Below are positions 30,710-43,931 of a stretch of DNA of 64,000 nt, in pieces. How positions within the stretch are numbered: the first letter of the stretch is position 1; each line of letters begins with the position of its first letter. The notes below the pieces were generated by a model. It was not told where the DNA came from, did no database searches, and was given only the letters and a program-made list of their open reading frames with translations. Origin of the DNA: Fulvia fulva (lineage: Eukaryota; Ascomycota; Dothideomycetes; Mycosphaerellales; Mycosphaerellaceae); contig NC_063012.1 in assembly GCF_020509005.1 (NCBI RefSeq), forward strand, positions 5,518,001-5,582,000, written 5' to 3'. Made by a program: the position numbers and the translations under genes.

Positions 30710-33502
30710 ATGGTCCTCATCAACACGAGGACATGCCTACGATGCCAGTTTCGCGAGGTCCTCTGCCGCACGCAGCGCCGCCAGTCGCCACGCATTCAGT
30801 GCCGCGAGTTTTCCAGCAGTCGACGGGTGTGCCAGGACGCGAGCGATGATGTGTTACTGAGGCAAAAGCCATACTACTGGAAGCATCTTAACGAAGGGGA
30901 AAGAGTAGTCGGCAAGCCAGGGAGAAGGCAAAGAGTGGTGTCTGAGGGTCTTTCCACCACTTCTTTGGGCAGACCTTCCAACGTTATAGTGTTCCGGGAC
31001 TTGAAGGAAGAGCCCAGCAAAGCAGTTTCAACGCGAGAACACGAGAAGCAGTCTTACAATCACGAGGACGATCCGCCCCAAAAGGCCAGACTGAGCGCCC
31101 AGGATATCGAGCATGCGATTGCAGCTCGCCATGCTGCTCCTAGAGATGAAGAAGTCCACGCATCAATAGATGCCCTTCGTCCGGACGAGACAATCCAGAG
31201 TCAGCGTGACTTCGATAGAATGCAGAAGGTCCTTTCGAAGAGTTACACTTTCCAGCAATTGTCGCGTTATCTGGCCAGGTCGTTACAAAATGCCACATCT
31301 GCGGTAAAGTCGAAGAATGTACGACGTCTCGAAGTCTCTCAATGGCAGCCTGGCCAGACGCCGCTGCAACAGCGCAGGAAGCTTGTCGTCAACAAAAGCT
31401 CGGCAAGTAAAAAGTCCGTCTTGGTAGATCAAATCCTGCGCCTAGTATGGCACGTCACTGTTCACAGCGAAGCTCAAGAGGTCGGCGAGTTTGAGATCAA
31501 AGTGCAGCCATGGCAGCTATCCATGCTGTTCGATCTTGTCGACAATGGCAGGCCGCTCTATGAGAGTCTGATCGGCTCCAGGATTCTGCTTGAGGCCTGC
31601 GAACTTCACTCGTGGCCAGAAGACAACACGCTGAGGATTACTGGCCGTCGGCAGGACACGGAAGAGATCGCCCGCCAGCTGAAACTTGCATTATTGGGTG
31701 GTGATCGCCTGATCTTGGATCTCAAGGTGTTCGTGCCACTCATGATGAATGATGCACATCGGAATGACCTGAGCAAGATCCTGTCCGATGAGAACATCCG
31801 GCATATATCAGAGCTGACCAAGACTGTCCTCGAAGTCCGCGAGAATGGCGTTATGCATATCTATGGCCTACAAGAATCGGCTCGAGGTAATGCTCGGCGA
31901 TTACTCGTGGCGCTTCTCGGATTGTCAGGACCGTGCTCGCACTCTCAGATATTCTCCGTGAACGATACAGCGACTGGATGTGGCGATCTTGTTCCCAAGC
32001 ATTTGCCACTAACAGCCACAGCTGCCAGTCAGAGCAGTGGGCTTCATCGACGGTTCGACGATTTCGAGCTTGGTCGTTTGACGATTCAGCAAAGCGTAAT
32101 CGAACTCACTCGAAATACCTTTCAGGACCGAGCTGCCGCGACGAGTACTGGAGACGCCACATTGCGGGAGTCTGAAGAATCTGCGATGCAGGTACAACCC
32201 ACTGCCAAAGCCCTTTCTTCACACCTTGACCATCTTCCTGAGCCGTCGTACATTGTACCAGGTACACGGCATTGTCCAAAATCTTACTGGCGCGATCAGA
32301 TCCAGGTAGATGACTGGGAAGCGGAATATTGCTTAGTGTTGTCAGAGCGGCATTCTGATAGCCAACCGACGAGACAGAAGAAGAAGAAGACTACCTTGCA
32401 ACGCAAGACTACTGATGATTCGAACAAGGCTGTCCTTCAGCGAGCGGTGCCAGGCATCGAGCCCCTTCTTTCACACTTTGATACAACCCATATACCTCAA
32501 GTGCTTCATCGAAGATCGAACGACAATCGCGGTTCTCGCAGCACCTTCGACCCTCGCACGCCGTATCTCAGTGCACACTTTGTACCGTTCACTTCGCACA
32601 CACCATCTGCCACCCTACCCAGGCTTGAGATGCGCTTCAGAGTGCTGCCTCCTACTGATCAAAGTAGGGACCGCAGACTACTGTTGACGAAAGTCAAAGC
32701 GGTCCTTGATACGCAGGCAGTCATGGTACCACTGGCGCACTGTTCAGGAGACGTGCGCTTCTCAAGGAGTTCCTCATTGCTTGTCGATATAGGGGCAGCA
32801 AGACAAGATAGCGCCATTCGTACCTTCATGCACAAGCTGCAAGACTCTGTCGACGCCGGCGAAGGCTCCCTGAGTGCTCCTCCTGAATTGAGGTTCAAGC
32901 TGCCCCGTTGGCTCGTCAATGGTGATGAAGGCACAGGAATGACCACGAACGATGTGGAAGTGCCATACCTCTTTGAACGATTTGAGCAGACCCAAAGGAT
33001 GGTGTTCACAGCACAAGAGAGTCACGATTCATCACCGATCCTTGACCAGGACATTCTGAGCGGGCTGGGTGCACTGTCTGACAACATGTTCCTCGACTAT
33101 CGCGAGATCGAGGGCGGTGCAATGCATGGGAGGTCAACGAGTCTGAGTGTTCGAATGGGACAGCCGATGTTCGGGGGAGCCGCAGACACTACTAGCACAC
33201 AATCCCAAGAAAGCATACCGGCGGCCCCAGGCGAGCCGCATGTGGATACCGCGAAGATGACAGGCAGCTCAGCAGTTCCAGGTACTGATTCGAATGCTCG
33301 ACTCGGACGAACAGCCGGCAATGTTGGAGCAATCCATGAGCCATCTCAGTCCATGAGTGACGTTGAGCGTGTAGACCAGATCACAGAAGGCCCTCAGAAG
33401 ACCAGCTCATCACTTGCGCTTGCCAGCGCAGCTTTACACTTTGCAAGTCTATTGACACGTGCTAGCTCAGGGTCGCTACTGCACATGAGTGAGAGTAAGT
33501 GA
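30710..33502 (+). CDS. SLS1: Sls1-like mitochondrial inner-membrane gene-expression factor
   Basis: Single exon, 930 residues from the ATG at 30,710. The N-terminus is a typical presequence (RTCLRCQFREVLCRTQRRQ). After a linker comes an N-terminal domain from about residue 165 (SYTFQQLSRYLARSL, VDQILRLVWHVTV), then KH-like segments (ARQLKLALLGGDRLILDL; VREVNG-like ending in IYGLQ) and a long C-terminal beta-rich region. This layout fits the fungal SLS1 family (inner-membrane-bound regulator), which in yeast links mitochondrial transcription and translation. The last 130 residues are disordered, and the extreme C-terminus is hydrophobic-tinged. Assignment rests on family pattern, not on a single catalytic motif. 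Confidence 0.8.
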   Translation: MVLINTRTCLRCQFREVLCRTQRRQSPRIQCREFSSSRRVCQDASDDVLLRQKPYYWKHLNEGERVVGKPGRRQRVVSEGLSTTSLGRPSNVIVFRDLKEEPSKAVSTREHEKQSYNHEDDPPQKARLSAQDIEHAIAARHAAPRDEEVHASIDALRPDETIQSQRDFDRMQKVLSKSYTFQQLSRYLARSLQNATSAVKSKNVRRLEVSQWQPGQTPLQQRRKLVVNKSSASKKSVLVDQILRLVWHVTVHSEAQEVGEFEIKVQPWQLSMLFDLVDNGRPLYESLIGSRILLEACELHSWPEDNTLRITGRRQDTEEIARQLKLALLGGDRLILDLKVFVPLMMNDAHRNDLSKILSDENIRHISELTKTVLEVRENGVMHIYGLQESARGNARRLLVALLGLSGPCSHSQIFSVNDTATGCGDLVPKHLPLTATAASQSSGLHRRFDDFELGRLTIQQSVIELTRNTFQDRAAATSTGDATLRESEESAMQVQPTAKALSSHLDHLPEPSYIVPGTRHCPKSYWRDQIQVDDWEAEYCLVLSERHSDSQPTRQKKKKTTLQRKTTDDSNKAVLQRAVPGIEPLLSHFDTTHIPQVLHRRSNDNRGSRSTFDPRTPYLSAHFVPFTSHTPSATLPRLEMRFRVLPPTDQSRDRRLLLTKVKAVLDTQAVMVPLAHCSGDVRFSRSSSLLVDIGAARQDSAIRTFMHKLQDSVDAGEGSLSAPPELRFKLPRWLVNGDEGTGMTTNDVEVPYLFERFEQTQRMVFTAQESHDSSPILDQDILSGLGALSDNMFLDYREIEGGAMHGRSTSLSVRMGQPMFGGAADTTSTQSQESIPAAPGEPHVDTAKMTGSSAVPGTDSNARLGRTAGNVGAIHEPSQSMSDVERVDQITEGPQKTSSSLALASAALHFASLLTRASSGSLLHMSESK

Positions 33503-34028
33503 GTCTTCAGTCGGTAAATAATGGCCATAAGATGTATCTCAATGCTGTCAGCAGACCATTCAATGACCATCGCGTGATTCAGCAACATCAAGATTTCAGG
33601 TTGCTTGAATGTGCATCGTGCAATAAAGCTTGTGATCGATCATATCAGTCAGAGGGCGTACATATGATATGACCGTTCCCCTTCATGGCGGAGGCCACTA
33701 TAGTGGACTGCTGTTCCCATGAATGTCCTTCAAATTTCCATTGTTGCCAGCTCTCACCTGTGAGTCGAGCGGCAAAAGTGGGGCACCCCGCGGGTCCGTG
33801 CCCAGAACGCACCTTCGTGGATAAAACCCTCTCTTCCTCCTCCGACCTTTCTTAAAAACCTCGTCCGCATCATACCGAGATCCAGGCGCTCTCATCTGAG
33901 TGAGTACCTACACCACAAGAGCATCACCCTCGTGGCGTCCGCAACTAACAGAGGAGCACAGTCACAATCCTCCACAGTACTTTCCATCTTCCAGCAACCT
34001 ACCACACAACACCGCCAATACCGACACC
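33503..34028 (+). promoter_or_regulatory. EF-1alpha promoter and 5' leader
   Basis: The 525 bp before the TEF1 start contain a pyrimidine-rich stretch (CCCTCTCTTCCTCCTCCGAC near 33,825-33,845) followed by CTTAAAAA. This is typical of strongly expressed fungal genes. GAGTGAGTACC near 33,898 could be the donor of a leader intron. The first 100 bp also hold the SLS1 3' UTR. Confidence 0.55.
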
Positions 34029-35882
<1,854 letters not shown>

Positions 35883-36395
35883 ACGGGTCCATGACTCACT
35901 TCGGCTTCTGCTTTTGTTTCTTCGACAAAAAGCGGGTGTTTGTTGGGAGCGGGCATTGTTTGAGCCTCTTTTTCTCTGCTCCACAGGGACGATAGCAGGC
36001 TTTTCTTCCCTGCCGTCAGCTCCGGTCATATCCTGTTCTAATCTTGCATGATGACGAGCTCGCGTTAGCCTTTGGTCGAATCGGGCAACGACGAGTGACT
36101 GCTCAAACGACGACCACAATTTCCTTTGTTACGGCATGAGATCACGAAGCGGAGACGACGGCGGTTTTGCGATGGATGGCAAAAGTCTAGAGCAGACTTG
36201 GCCTGCCGATAGCTTAGGTTTCTACTCCTTCAAATGAAAGCTATCAAGGAGTGCAACCATGTCTCGTGTCATATCATGCTCGTGTTGTAGTGTCAGTCAT
36301 ATGGTGCCCGTGCCCCTGCCTCGGTCTTGCTCTTGCGGAAAGCTCAAGGCAACTTCCGATTCCTTAGCAACATTGAACCTCACTCAACATCCGCC
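35883..36395. other. TEF1 3' UTR and TAD1 promoter
   Basis: About 510 bp with no gene of its own. Open frames are short and unsupported. Confidence 0.5.
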
Positions 36396-37710
36396 ATGAC
36401 ATCTGCTCATGACCCCAGTCACATCGCAGGTTGCGTACTCGACACCTTCAGCGCATTGCCACAGAAGTTCAAACCTCGCGTTCTCAAAGATGGTCGCCGT
36501 GAATGGGTGCCGCTCGCCGGCATTGTGCTCAGCACAGGTAAAGTCGACAGGCACTCGTGGTGACTCGATTGCGGTAGCCAGCTAATCCGGTGCTCCTCGT
36601 AGGACAGGCCATGCACCTGGCACTTCCACTCGCCCGCTAACGTGCGCCGCGCTCGCAACTGGCATGAAATGTCTTCCGCAGTCCAAAGTTCCACTGGCTA
36701 ACGGCAACGTCCTGCACGACTGGCACGCCGAGGTCCTTGCTATCAGAGCTTTTAACGCTTGGCTGGTCGACGAGTGTGCAGATTTGGCAAGGAAAGGCAT
36801 GGGCAGCGAGGGAGCTTGGCTACGGTGGCGGGCAAGAGCAGGAGACACGAGCAGGTATGAAGGAGGTGGGCCGCCGTTCGCGTTGAAAGAGGACGTGAGA
36901 ATACACATGTACTGCTCGGAAGCGCCTTGCGGGGATGCTAGTATGGAACTTACCATGGCAGAGCAGGACGATGCGACGCCATGGAAAGAGCAGCCTGCGA
37001 TCGCTCCCGATACTGGTGAGATGGAGATGCTGGGCAGAGGCAACTTTGACAGGCTTGGAATAGTGAGGAGGAAGCCCGCCAGGCCAGACGCACCCATATC
37101 CTTGAGCAAGAGCTGCACGGATAAGATCGCTATGAGGCAGTGCACAAGTCTCCTCTCCGCTTTGACAAGTCTGTTAGTACACCCAAATAATGTCTACTTG
37201 TCAACGCTGGTATTGCCAGAAAGCCAATGCGTACCCCGAGCAGTGGAACGTGCATTTGGCGCCAATGGCAGGATGGCACCTCTGGCCGAGCACCAATGGG
37301 CCGATGGCTACGCCTTCAAGCCCTTCACGGTACTCAGCACGACTCGAGAGTTTGCGTACTCCCGGAGAGGCACTACAGTCCCGCCAACGTCGAGCAACCT
37401 CGCCTGCCTCTATACGCCTCGCAAGCAGGAAGTCCTCATCAATGGTGCTCTTCAGGGTCGGAAGCAGTCAGATCCGAGAGGTGCGAGCTGCGCGAGCCGA
37501 CGATTGATGTGGAAGAGTGTGCTGGATGTGGCAGTGTCGGCAGGCTTGCCTGTTCTGCACAGTCTGCTGAAGAAGAAAAGCTACACAGAAGTCAAGAAGA
37601 GCGATATGCTACAGCAGAGGGAGCAAGTTAAGAGGCAAGCGAGAGACAACGCATTGAAGGGATGGAAGCTTAACACCGGCGATGAGGCATGGGAGTTGCA
37701 GGACTTCTGA
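36396..37710 (+). CDS. TAD1: tRNA-specific adenosine-37 deaminase (ADAT1 family)
   Basis: Two exons, 36,396-36,537 and 36,608-37,710, give 414 residues. Tad1 converts A37 to inosine in eukaryotic tRNA-Ala. The editase domain has HAE at residues 87-89 (catalytic Glu and zinc His), PCG with zinc Cys 155, and the second zinc Cys in KSCTDKIAM. The N-terminal segment CVLDTFSALPQKFKPRVLKDG matches the family start. The 70-bp intron (GTAAAG...GGACAG, branch CTAAT) restores LSTG followed by LATGMKCLPQSK, with an in-frame stretch of about 17 residues between them that is low-complexity and species-specific. The start ATG sits in GCCATGACA. The gene is convergent with the MFS gene, 88 bp apart. Confidence 0.93.
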
Positions 37711-37798
37711 CACTATCAGGATGATGAGTAAATCTGGATGAGGACGACAACTCTGGCGATGTCTTCGATACTGCTGCGCTCGTAGCTAGAGGTCCTGA

Positions 37799-40520
37799 TC
37801 ATTCTCCTTTGGTCCCTTTCTTGGCACTGCCGTTAGCCTCCGTTTCTTCGTCCGAGCCTCTGCTCTCCTCGTCTCGTTGCCTCTTCTCCATCTCAATATC
37901 TGGCGCTGGAGCGAACTTGCTCTTGGCTCGTATCGTCTTTCCTTTCCAGTAGAAGAGGAATGGCATAGGAATAAAGCACGCAGCAAGACAGCCGAGGAGG
38001 GTTTCCGCGAAGTTGACCCCCATGCCTGCAGCAAATTAGCTCAGTTCAGGTGATACTGGCACAGTCCGGTACATACCTTCGAACATGTAGTATGCGAATA
38101 GAGGGAAGACGGCTCCAAATATAGACCTCATAATGGTGTTGGCGGCAATTGCCGAGGCCGCAAACATCAAGTAGGCATCGATAATGTAGTTGAGACAGCC
38201 CATAAAGACGGTGTAAATGCCGAAACCAAGACAAAGTCCTGAAAGAGTTGGGACGATCCACCTACACAGAAGGGCGTTAGCTATGCTGAAGCAATGTCTT
38301 TGACAATGCCTGTTACCCTTCGGAAAAACTCACGGGATGCTGTTGGTGTATCCAGTCCAGCCAAACCAGAACAGGCCAATTGTGAAAGCCACGCCTACGA
38401 AGTCGATGACGTTAGTAGACGCCTCTTCGCAGAGAACACGATTTCCTCACCTCCGGCCATGGTTATAGGCATCCGCCACTCAGGAACAGGCACATTGTTG
38501 TTCGCCTCCAGCTTCTTCGCATATCTTGGAACGTCCCACACGATTACAGCGAGTCCAATGAAGACGCCAACAATCATTCCAAAATAGGGCAGTCCTGATA
38601 TTCCAGGGGCGAAGCCGTGGATCTGGCCAAAGACAATGCCGAAGGCGGTAAGGGACAGATAGAGCAGGCCGTAGAGGAAGGACATGTACACCGTGACCAA
38701 TAGAACGATCGGTTCGGTGAACAGAATCTTCAGAGGACCTACAAACAGAGGGGTGTTAGCCATACTCGAGAAGCACGTGGCAGTGTCTTAGACCATAGTG
38801 AGGGTAGTGGTGGAGTAAAGCGCCCCGTGCAGCGCATGCCTCGCACACTCCACTAGGTCTAAGCCACTGCCCGATGCCTGGTATTCTTCAGAAACGTACG
38901 GGCGATATTTTTGACAGCGAGCTCCCTTAGATCGACTTCGACTTCTTCCTGCTTGGCGTGGATGCCCCTGATTTGGTCAGTCTTTGCTGAGTACGTCAGA
39001 ATGGTTTCAACAATACCAGTTTCTTGTCAGTCTTCGTAGCTCGGCGGCCTTGCTAACCAGAATGACTGGACCATATGTCTCATCTTGGAAGAGCAATGCC
39101 ACAATGCTGGCGGCGAAACCTATCATAGCCGGGATATATGCGACCCAACGCCACCCTAAATATGAGCTCGAGATGAAGCCTCCGATGAATGGGGCCATCA
39201 AGGGCCCACAGATGATCATGGCGCCAAACAGCGCTACCGCGAGGCCTCGATACTTGTTGCTGTACATGTCTGCGAATACGGCACCGCAAATTGCCAAGGG
39301 GGCACTGCCGAAGAAGCCGCCCTACACATTGAGTCAGCCATGTCTATGCAAATTTGCAAGGCGCATATGCTTCCGCGTGACAGAAATAGCAAATGTTATG
39401 CTCTCTCATCGACGCTTCCGAGGCCACTCCAAAGGCACAGCAAAGTCGTCCGAAGAGACTGCTCAGCCGGAGCGAGACCATGCTAGCTTCACTACCACGG
39501 AGGGCATTGCCATGTGTTTGTGACTTACGAAGAAGCGACAAATCATCAAAGTCTGCACGTCCTTCGCAACTGCCACGCCAATGTTGAACACACCAAAGGC
39601 AAAAGCAGCAAATATGACTGGAAGTCGTCTGCCGTAAAGCTCCGACATGGGGGCAAACACGACCGGTCCAACAGCGTAGCCTGATGACTATCGTTAGCAA
39701 ATATGTAGCAAGGGACCGCCTTTGAGCTGACCCTGAAATCATCCCCCCGTGGAGGTTCTTGCTTATGACCTACCCAAGACGAACAACGATGTCGCCAAAG
39801 TGACCACCTCGCGACCTATCTGAAATTCTGCGCCAACGTAGGTACTCGCAGGCGAGAAGATTGACGATGCAAGAGTCGCGGCGAGCGAGTCGAAGATTAG
39901 AATAGCTGAGATGATGAGCTTCTTCTTTGTCGGCCAGTTCTGGGCATGACGGAGATCTTCGTGGCCTGGAAAAGTCATATCAGCGCTAGTCAGTTTGGGT
40001 CGCCTCGAGTCGAGAGCCAGGATGCTATACCGTCAAACTCGACAACGTATTCTTCTCTGTCGGGGAGAGGTGGGGGAAATGGCTTGTTGCCTCCAAAAGA
40101 TGGCAACTCAAAATCCTCCGCTTGATAGGGCTTCCTGCTTCCCACGGTCTGGATGTGCTGCAGGCGATGCTCGGTGATTCGTTGGATCGCTGTGGGATGA
40201 CGGTCCAGGTAATGCCCAATCTCGCTTTCTCTTCTTGTAGACAGCCTGTGCGCCGCTGACGTGGCATTGGATGGACGGCGTGTAGACGGGATTGTGTTGC
40301 CGTCATTGTCGAGTGATGACCTTGACGAGACGGAAGCTTCTCTCTCCTCTGCTTCTTCTACTGCTTCTGGTCCTGCAGCGCCCGGCCGTGCTGCTGATTG
40401 ATGTCTGGGGCGCATCTCCTCATATCTGGCACTGATGTCGTTGGAGGGGTCATAGCTTCGGAAGCGCACTGGATCAGAATCTCGCTCTGCGTTGACAATA
40501 TCCACATCCTCGACGTTCAT
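37799..40520 (-). CDS. MFS drug:H+ antiporter (DHA1 type), nine exons
   Basis: Exons: 40,520-40,031, 39,965-39,774, 39,680-39,529, 39,321-39,017, 38,967-38,900, 38,738-38,451, 38,394-38,334, 38,261-38,077 and 38,025-37,799, giving 655 residues. All junctions are GT-AG and in phase. The 165-residue cytoplasmic N-terminus is disordered, followed by [16 protein letters not shown] and about 12 membrane segments. Family marks are the motif-A-like [30 protein letters not shown], the central FTEPIVLL and PRYAKK. It resembles fungal multidrug/polyamine transporters of the plasma membrane; the substrate cannot be read from sequence. The first ATG of the frame is 40,520. Intron 5 (38,739-38,899) is an introner-like repeat. 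Confidence 0.9.
38739..38899 (-). repeat. Introner-like element forming intron 5 of the MFS gene
   Basis: A 161-bp intron with donor GTACGT and acceptor CTGTTTGTAG; splicing joins KNIAR to PLKILFTEP exactly. Its interior is a near-palindrome with arms at 38,779-38,794 (GGCAGTGTCTTAGACC) and 38,856-38,871 (GGTCTAAGCCACTGCC). A homologous copy, covering acceptor, palindrome and donor side, lies at 48,238-48,392. Multi-copy structured introns of this kind are known as introner-like elements in dothideomycetes. Confidence 0.75.
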
Positions 40521-41310
40521 GTTGGACGGTCGAAGCTCGCCAAGAGCTCCAATCGCACTCCTCGACCGCTCTCGCAACGCGTCCTGGATGGTGGTCCCGC
40601 GATCGATTGCCAGATGTGTGCTTGCTGTGTGCGAGAATGGAAACAGGAGATGACGTGGCCTGGCCACTTTTTATTAATCAGAGCTGCATGGCGGCATAGC
40701 TGACACTGCATACATGTAGGGCCGTTTTGCGAGCGCAGATAGAGTTTGCGCGATCTACATGTATGTACGTCAGGACTCACTGTTGACGGCGTTAGGTGCG
40801 GCTGCAATCCTTCTAATCGCCGAGCAGCGAGACGTCTCCGCCGTCTCGTAGAAATGTCCAACAATGCATCTCACCTGTCCGAGCTCTTGCGAGGCACATC
40901 TTACGAGGCACAATTCCTGTACACTCAACATGCATGGAAGACATTTCCCACGGCAGGACAAGCCAAGCTCATCCGACTGTGCTGCCGTGCTTCATGTCGT
41001 CTCACTGGCTCCCCCGAGAACAATGCGCGCGCCACTTTCTGTCCAACAGTAGTGGAGAGGGTATGGCAAGGAAGCAGTCGGGACATGAAAGAAGGAGCGT
41101 GTTGGACATGACACCAACCTGATGTGGAAAGCGCGAGCTGACCAAGCCATTATTTCAGTCAACGATCCTTGGAAGTGGCAGGCATTACCTGCACTGCAAT
41201 GCCATGCATGATGCATCAGCTCCTCGTTCAATAAGCACGTGGCGCAACAGAGAGGACGGTTCAGTGGTGGGCATACTTGTCCATACGGCTAGAGTACTTT
41301 CATCGTCAGG
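40521..41310. other. Intergenic region upstream of the MFS gene
   Basis: About 790 bp with the MFS promoter and the 3' UTR of the methyltransferase gene. A plus-strand frame at 40,746-41,111 has no recognisable product. Confidence 0.5.
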
Positions 41311-42283
41311 CTACTTTCTTCCTGTTGCCACCAGTGCAGCGCCATATAATATCCCAGGTTCGCTTGGTGCCATCTCCTTCGTCTTTTCCAGCATAAGCTG
41401 CCTCAGCCGCTCCATCTCACCTTGCGAGAAATCCTTCACGAGGTTGATCATCATCGGCATCTTCGTCGTGAGCAGGTCCAAGAACGGCTCATAGCGATCG
41501 AACGACATCTCGACCTGAACATCCTCCGAATTCACATCCCTGAACCCAGCCTTCTCGAGCTCAACCTTCATTGCGGGCGCACTCGTCCACTCTTTCGGCA
41601 GTTCCGGGAGTGTCTTGTCAGGTCGGATGACAGAGACCAGTTTCATGATGTCCATCCACTGGTTGCCTTTCCATGACGAACACCCAAGCACGCCTCCGGG
41701 CTTGAGGACGCGCCGACTTTCAGTCAAGCACTTCTACTCCTATATTAGTGTATGCCTACGATAGTCACCGAGAGGCGCGTATTCAGCACACCATCCCGAG
41801 ACATGCAATCGCAGTGTCTATCGAACTGTTAGACATACTCTGCAAACGTACCTGAGGGTCTGGTGTCATGAAGAAGACCCACCCAGCCGTCAAATGAGAT
41901 TGACTGTCGTCTGGGATGCCTTTCAGATCCATGGCGTCAAGCACCGAGACCGAAACTCGGTTCCAGGGTGATGCTGGATCCTTTTGTAATTCTTCCTGCT
42001 GGACATTCTTGACTTGTTCCACCATGCCTGGCGCAAAGTCTGTGGCCGTGAGGGTGCAGGATTTGGGTAGTGTAGGGCCGTATTCTTCAATAATGCGTGA
42101 GATGATGGGACCTGGACCAGTGCCATCGTCGAAAATCCCACTTGCCTCTGAGAAGGGCACGAGCGCATTTAGTCGATCTAGGATGACGCGAATTGGTTTC
42201 GCGCTTGTCCCGACAGTCAGCTTCTTGTAGACCTTCGCCATCTCGCCCCAGTCATCGCCGGTGTGTTCATCCAGTCTTGCCAT
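41311..42283 (-). CDS. Class I SAM-dependent methyltransferase
   Basis: Two exons, 42,283-41,792 and 41,733-41,311, give 304 residues. The SAM motif I region is SGIFDDGTGPGPIISRI, followed by LTATDFAPGMVEQVK (motif II), SVLDAMDLKGIPDD (motif III) and RVLKPGGVLGCSSWKG, the usual post-III segment of UbiE/Coq5-like and Williams-Beuren-type small-molecule methyltransferases. The 58-bp intron (GTGTGC...GAGTAG, branch CTAAT) keeps the frame. The start at 42,283 (MARLDEHTGDDW) is preferred to the longer frame. The substrate is unknown; stand-alone fungal enzymes of this type often act on small molecules. A second intron starting GTACGT at the PDPQ codon was considered but breaks the frame. Confidence 0.85.
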
Positions 42284-43036
42284 GTTGACTGGCTTGAATT
42301 GTTGGTGTCTCGCAGTGATGGAAGAGAGATGAGCTAGGATAGCAATGGGTTTGCTTCGAGCTGTACAGCAGGGTCTCATCATGGATCTACAGGAATTTGG
42401 GTTCTAGCAGGTCCCGGCGAAGGCCATCATATATATCACATAGCAACAGTGGTGCCAGACGACTTCTTGCCGCGCCGGAAGGATTTTGTGCCACGTGACG
42501 AGCTGAAAGGACAGTATTCGGAGACATTTAAAAACCCTAGCAATGCCTTGCTTGTGTTGGCATGAGTGTATCGCCACATGAGGTAAGAGCGAGGCGGACA
42601 GATCGAATCGCTTGGACCATGTTCAGTGATCGCGTGGACCAAATGGACTACTCGCCATGTGAAGGATGCGACCCACCTGCATCGCATTCAGGGTCCCGGG
42701 GCATGCACCTAAGCTGGGCTGGAGACGAAGTATGTCGCCGGCCTGTGTGTCGACTGTGCTTCCGGCGCGTAGTCGTGAATCAGACATATGGCGACGCGCT
42801 ACAAGCTCGACCGCATCTGTACGTCCTTGCTAATCAGTCTCACGCTAGCGTCTTCAACCAAAGGCCTTTGCTTCAATAATCAGTCGAAGCGCTCGGCGGT
42901 GTTCTACTTTGTCACTTGCCCTCGGTGTGCTACCGAACCATTGCACGTGCCTTGGGAGTCGGCTGAGCGCAAGTATCTGGGAACATTCATTTTGCAAGTA
43001 CATGCCGTACGGTACATTGAGAGTGCGTGAGTATTG
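42284..43036. other. Intergenic region between methyltransferase and BTB genes
   Basis: About 750 bp. Plus-strand frames at 42,562-42,879 and 42,909-43,208 overlap each other and match nothing I know. Mostly promoter and 3' UTR sequence. Confidence 0.5.
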
Positions 43037-43931
43037 TTATCCAAATAGCCTCGCAGCTTCGATCTCAGACCGAGTGCCGCGGCCGAAAGTGACGCTGTCT
43101 GAGGACGATCGTCTTTTATCCTCGAGCTCCTCGCCTAGATTCTCCTGCGTGAGTTGTAATCGTTGCGGGACAGATGCACACGGCGGCACAGCATCAGTAT
43201 GGAGGTGAAATCTACATCGGTCGTATTCGTACGGTTCGAGCGGCCGATCGGGCATTGGAGCATCAGCGTAGTACAGTGCAAGGTCAACGAAGAAATCCGA
43301 GGGAAGCCTATGCTGCCACTTCTCCCTGTACAAAAGGATGTCAGTTACATTCGAGTGCCTCGTGGCTTTTTCTCAGCGACCAGTGTCCAAGCGGATATGC
43401 AGCGCGGATGTGCTTCGAATTTACTCACAGGTATGGCCCTGCATCCGACTTGGCGAGGAACCAGTTTATAACAATGTGGCACAAGGGATTTGGCCTGTGC
43501 GTGATTTCCCACAGATGGTGTATGGTCGCAACACTTATCGGCACAGACGCGGCCTGTAGGGTATCAACAAATGCGTCTGTCGTTGCGTTCTGCAAGGCGA
43601 CATCCGTGATGCTGTTTGCGAAATCCCACAGGTTTGCAATCTTTACCTGCTCTTCAGCCTTGCTGCGGGACTGGCGTGCGTCTTCTGAGTCCATCACGAT
43701 GACCCTTCTGCCGTATGCGTATTGCAGGTATGCCTGAAACACCTCGGTGTCCAGGGAAGGCATACGCAGCACTCTTCGACCTTGCTCAGTCAACGTTCTG
43801 ATGAACATTATTTCGAAGTAGTCGTTTCCTTGAGTCAATACTTCGACATCTACCAGAAACTCTTTCTGTTCGAAGCCGACAAGGATGACGAACTTGTCAT
43901 CGCTGATCTGAGGCGAACCCTGCGTTTCCAT
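43037..43931 (-). CDS. BTB/POZ domain protein
   Basis: Two exons, 43,931-43,429 and 43,325-43,037, give 263 residues. The BTB fold is recognisable: FVILVGFEQKEFLVDVEVL, then YFEIMFI, RVLRMPSLDTEVFQAYLQYA and a helical tail (EEQVKIANLWDFANSI). Fungal BTB-only proteins may act as Cullin-3 adaptors or as homo-oligomers; there is no Kelch, MATH or zinc-finger domain. The 103-bp intron (GTGAGT...GTACAG) restores PYLEKWQHRLPSDFF. The C-terminus is Ser/Glu-rich and not conserved. Many similar genes occur in plant-associated ascomycetes and are mostly uncharacterised. Confidence 0.85.

Noticed and set aside
39322..39528. 207-bp MFS intron as a third introner-like copy
   Set aside because: Longer than usual but shares no alignable sequence with the introner-like pair and has no comparable palindrome.
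41792..41825. Extra 34-bp intron (GTACGT...GATAG) in the methyltransferase gene
   Set aside because: Too short for a fungal intron and it breaks the frame into the downstream exon.
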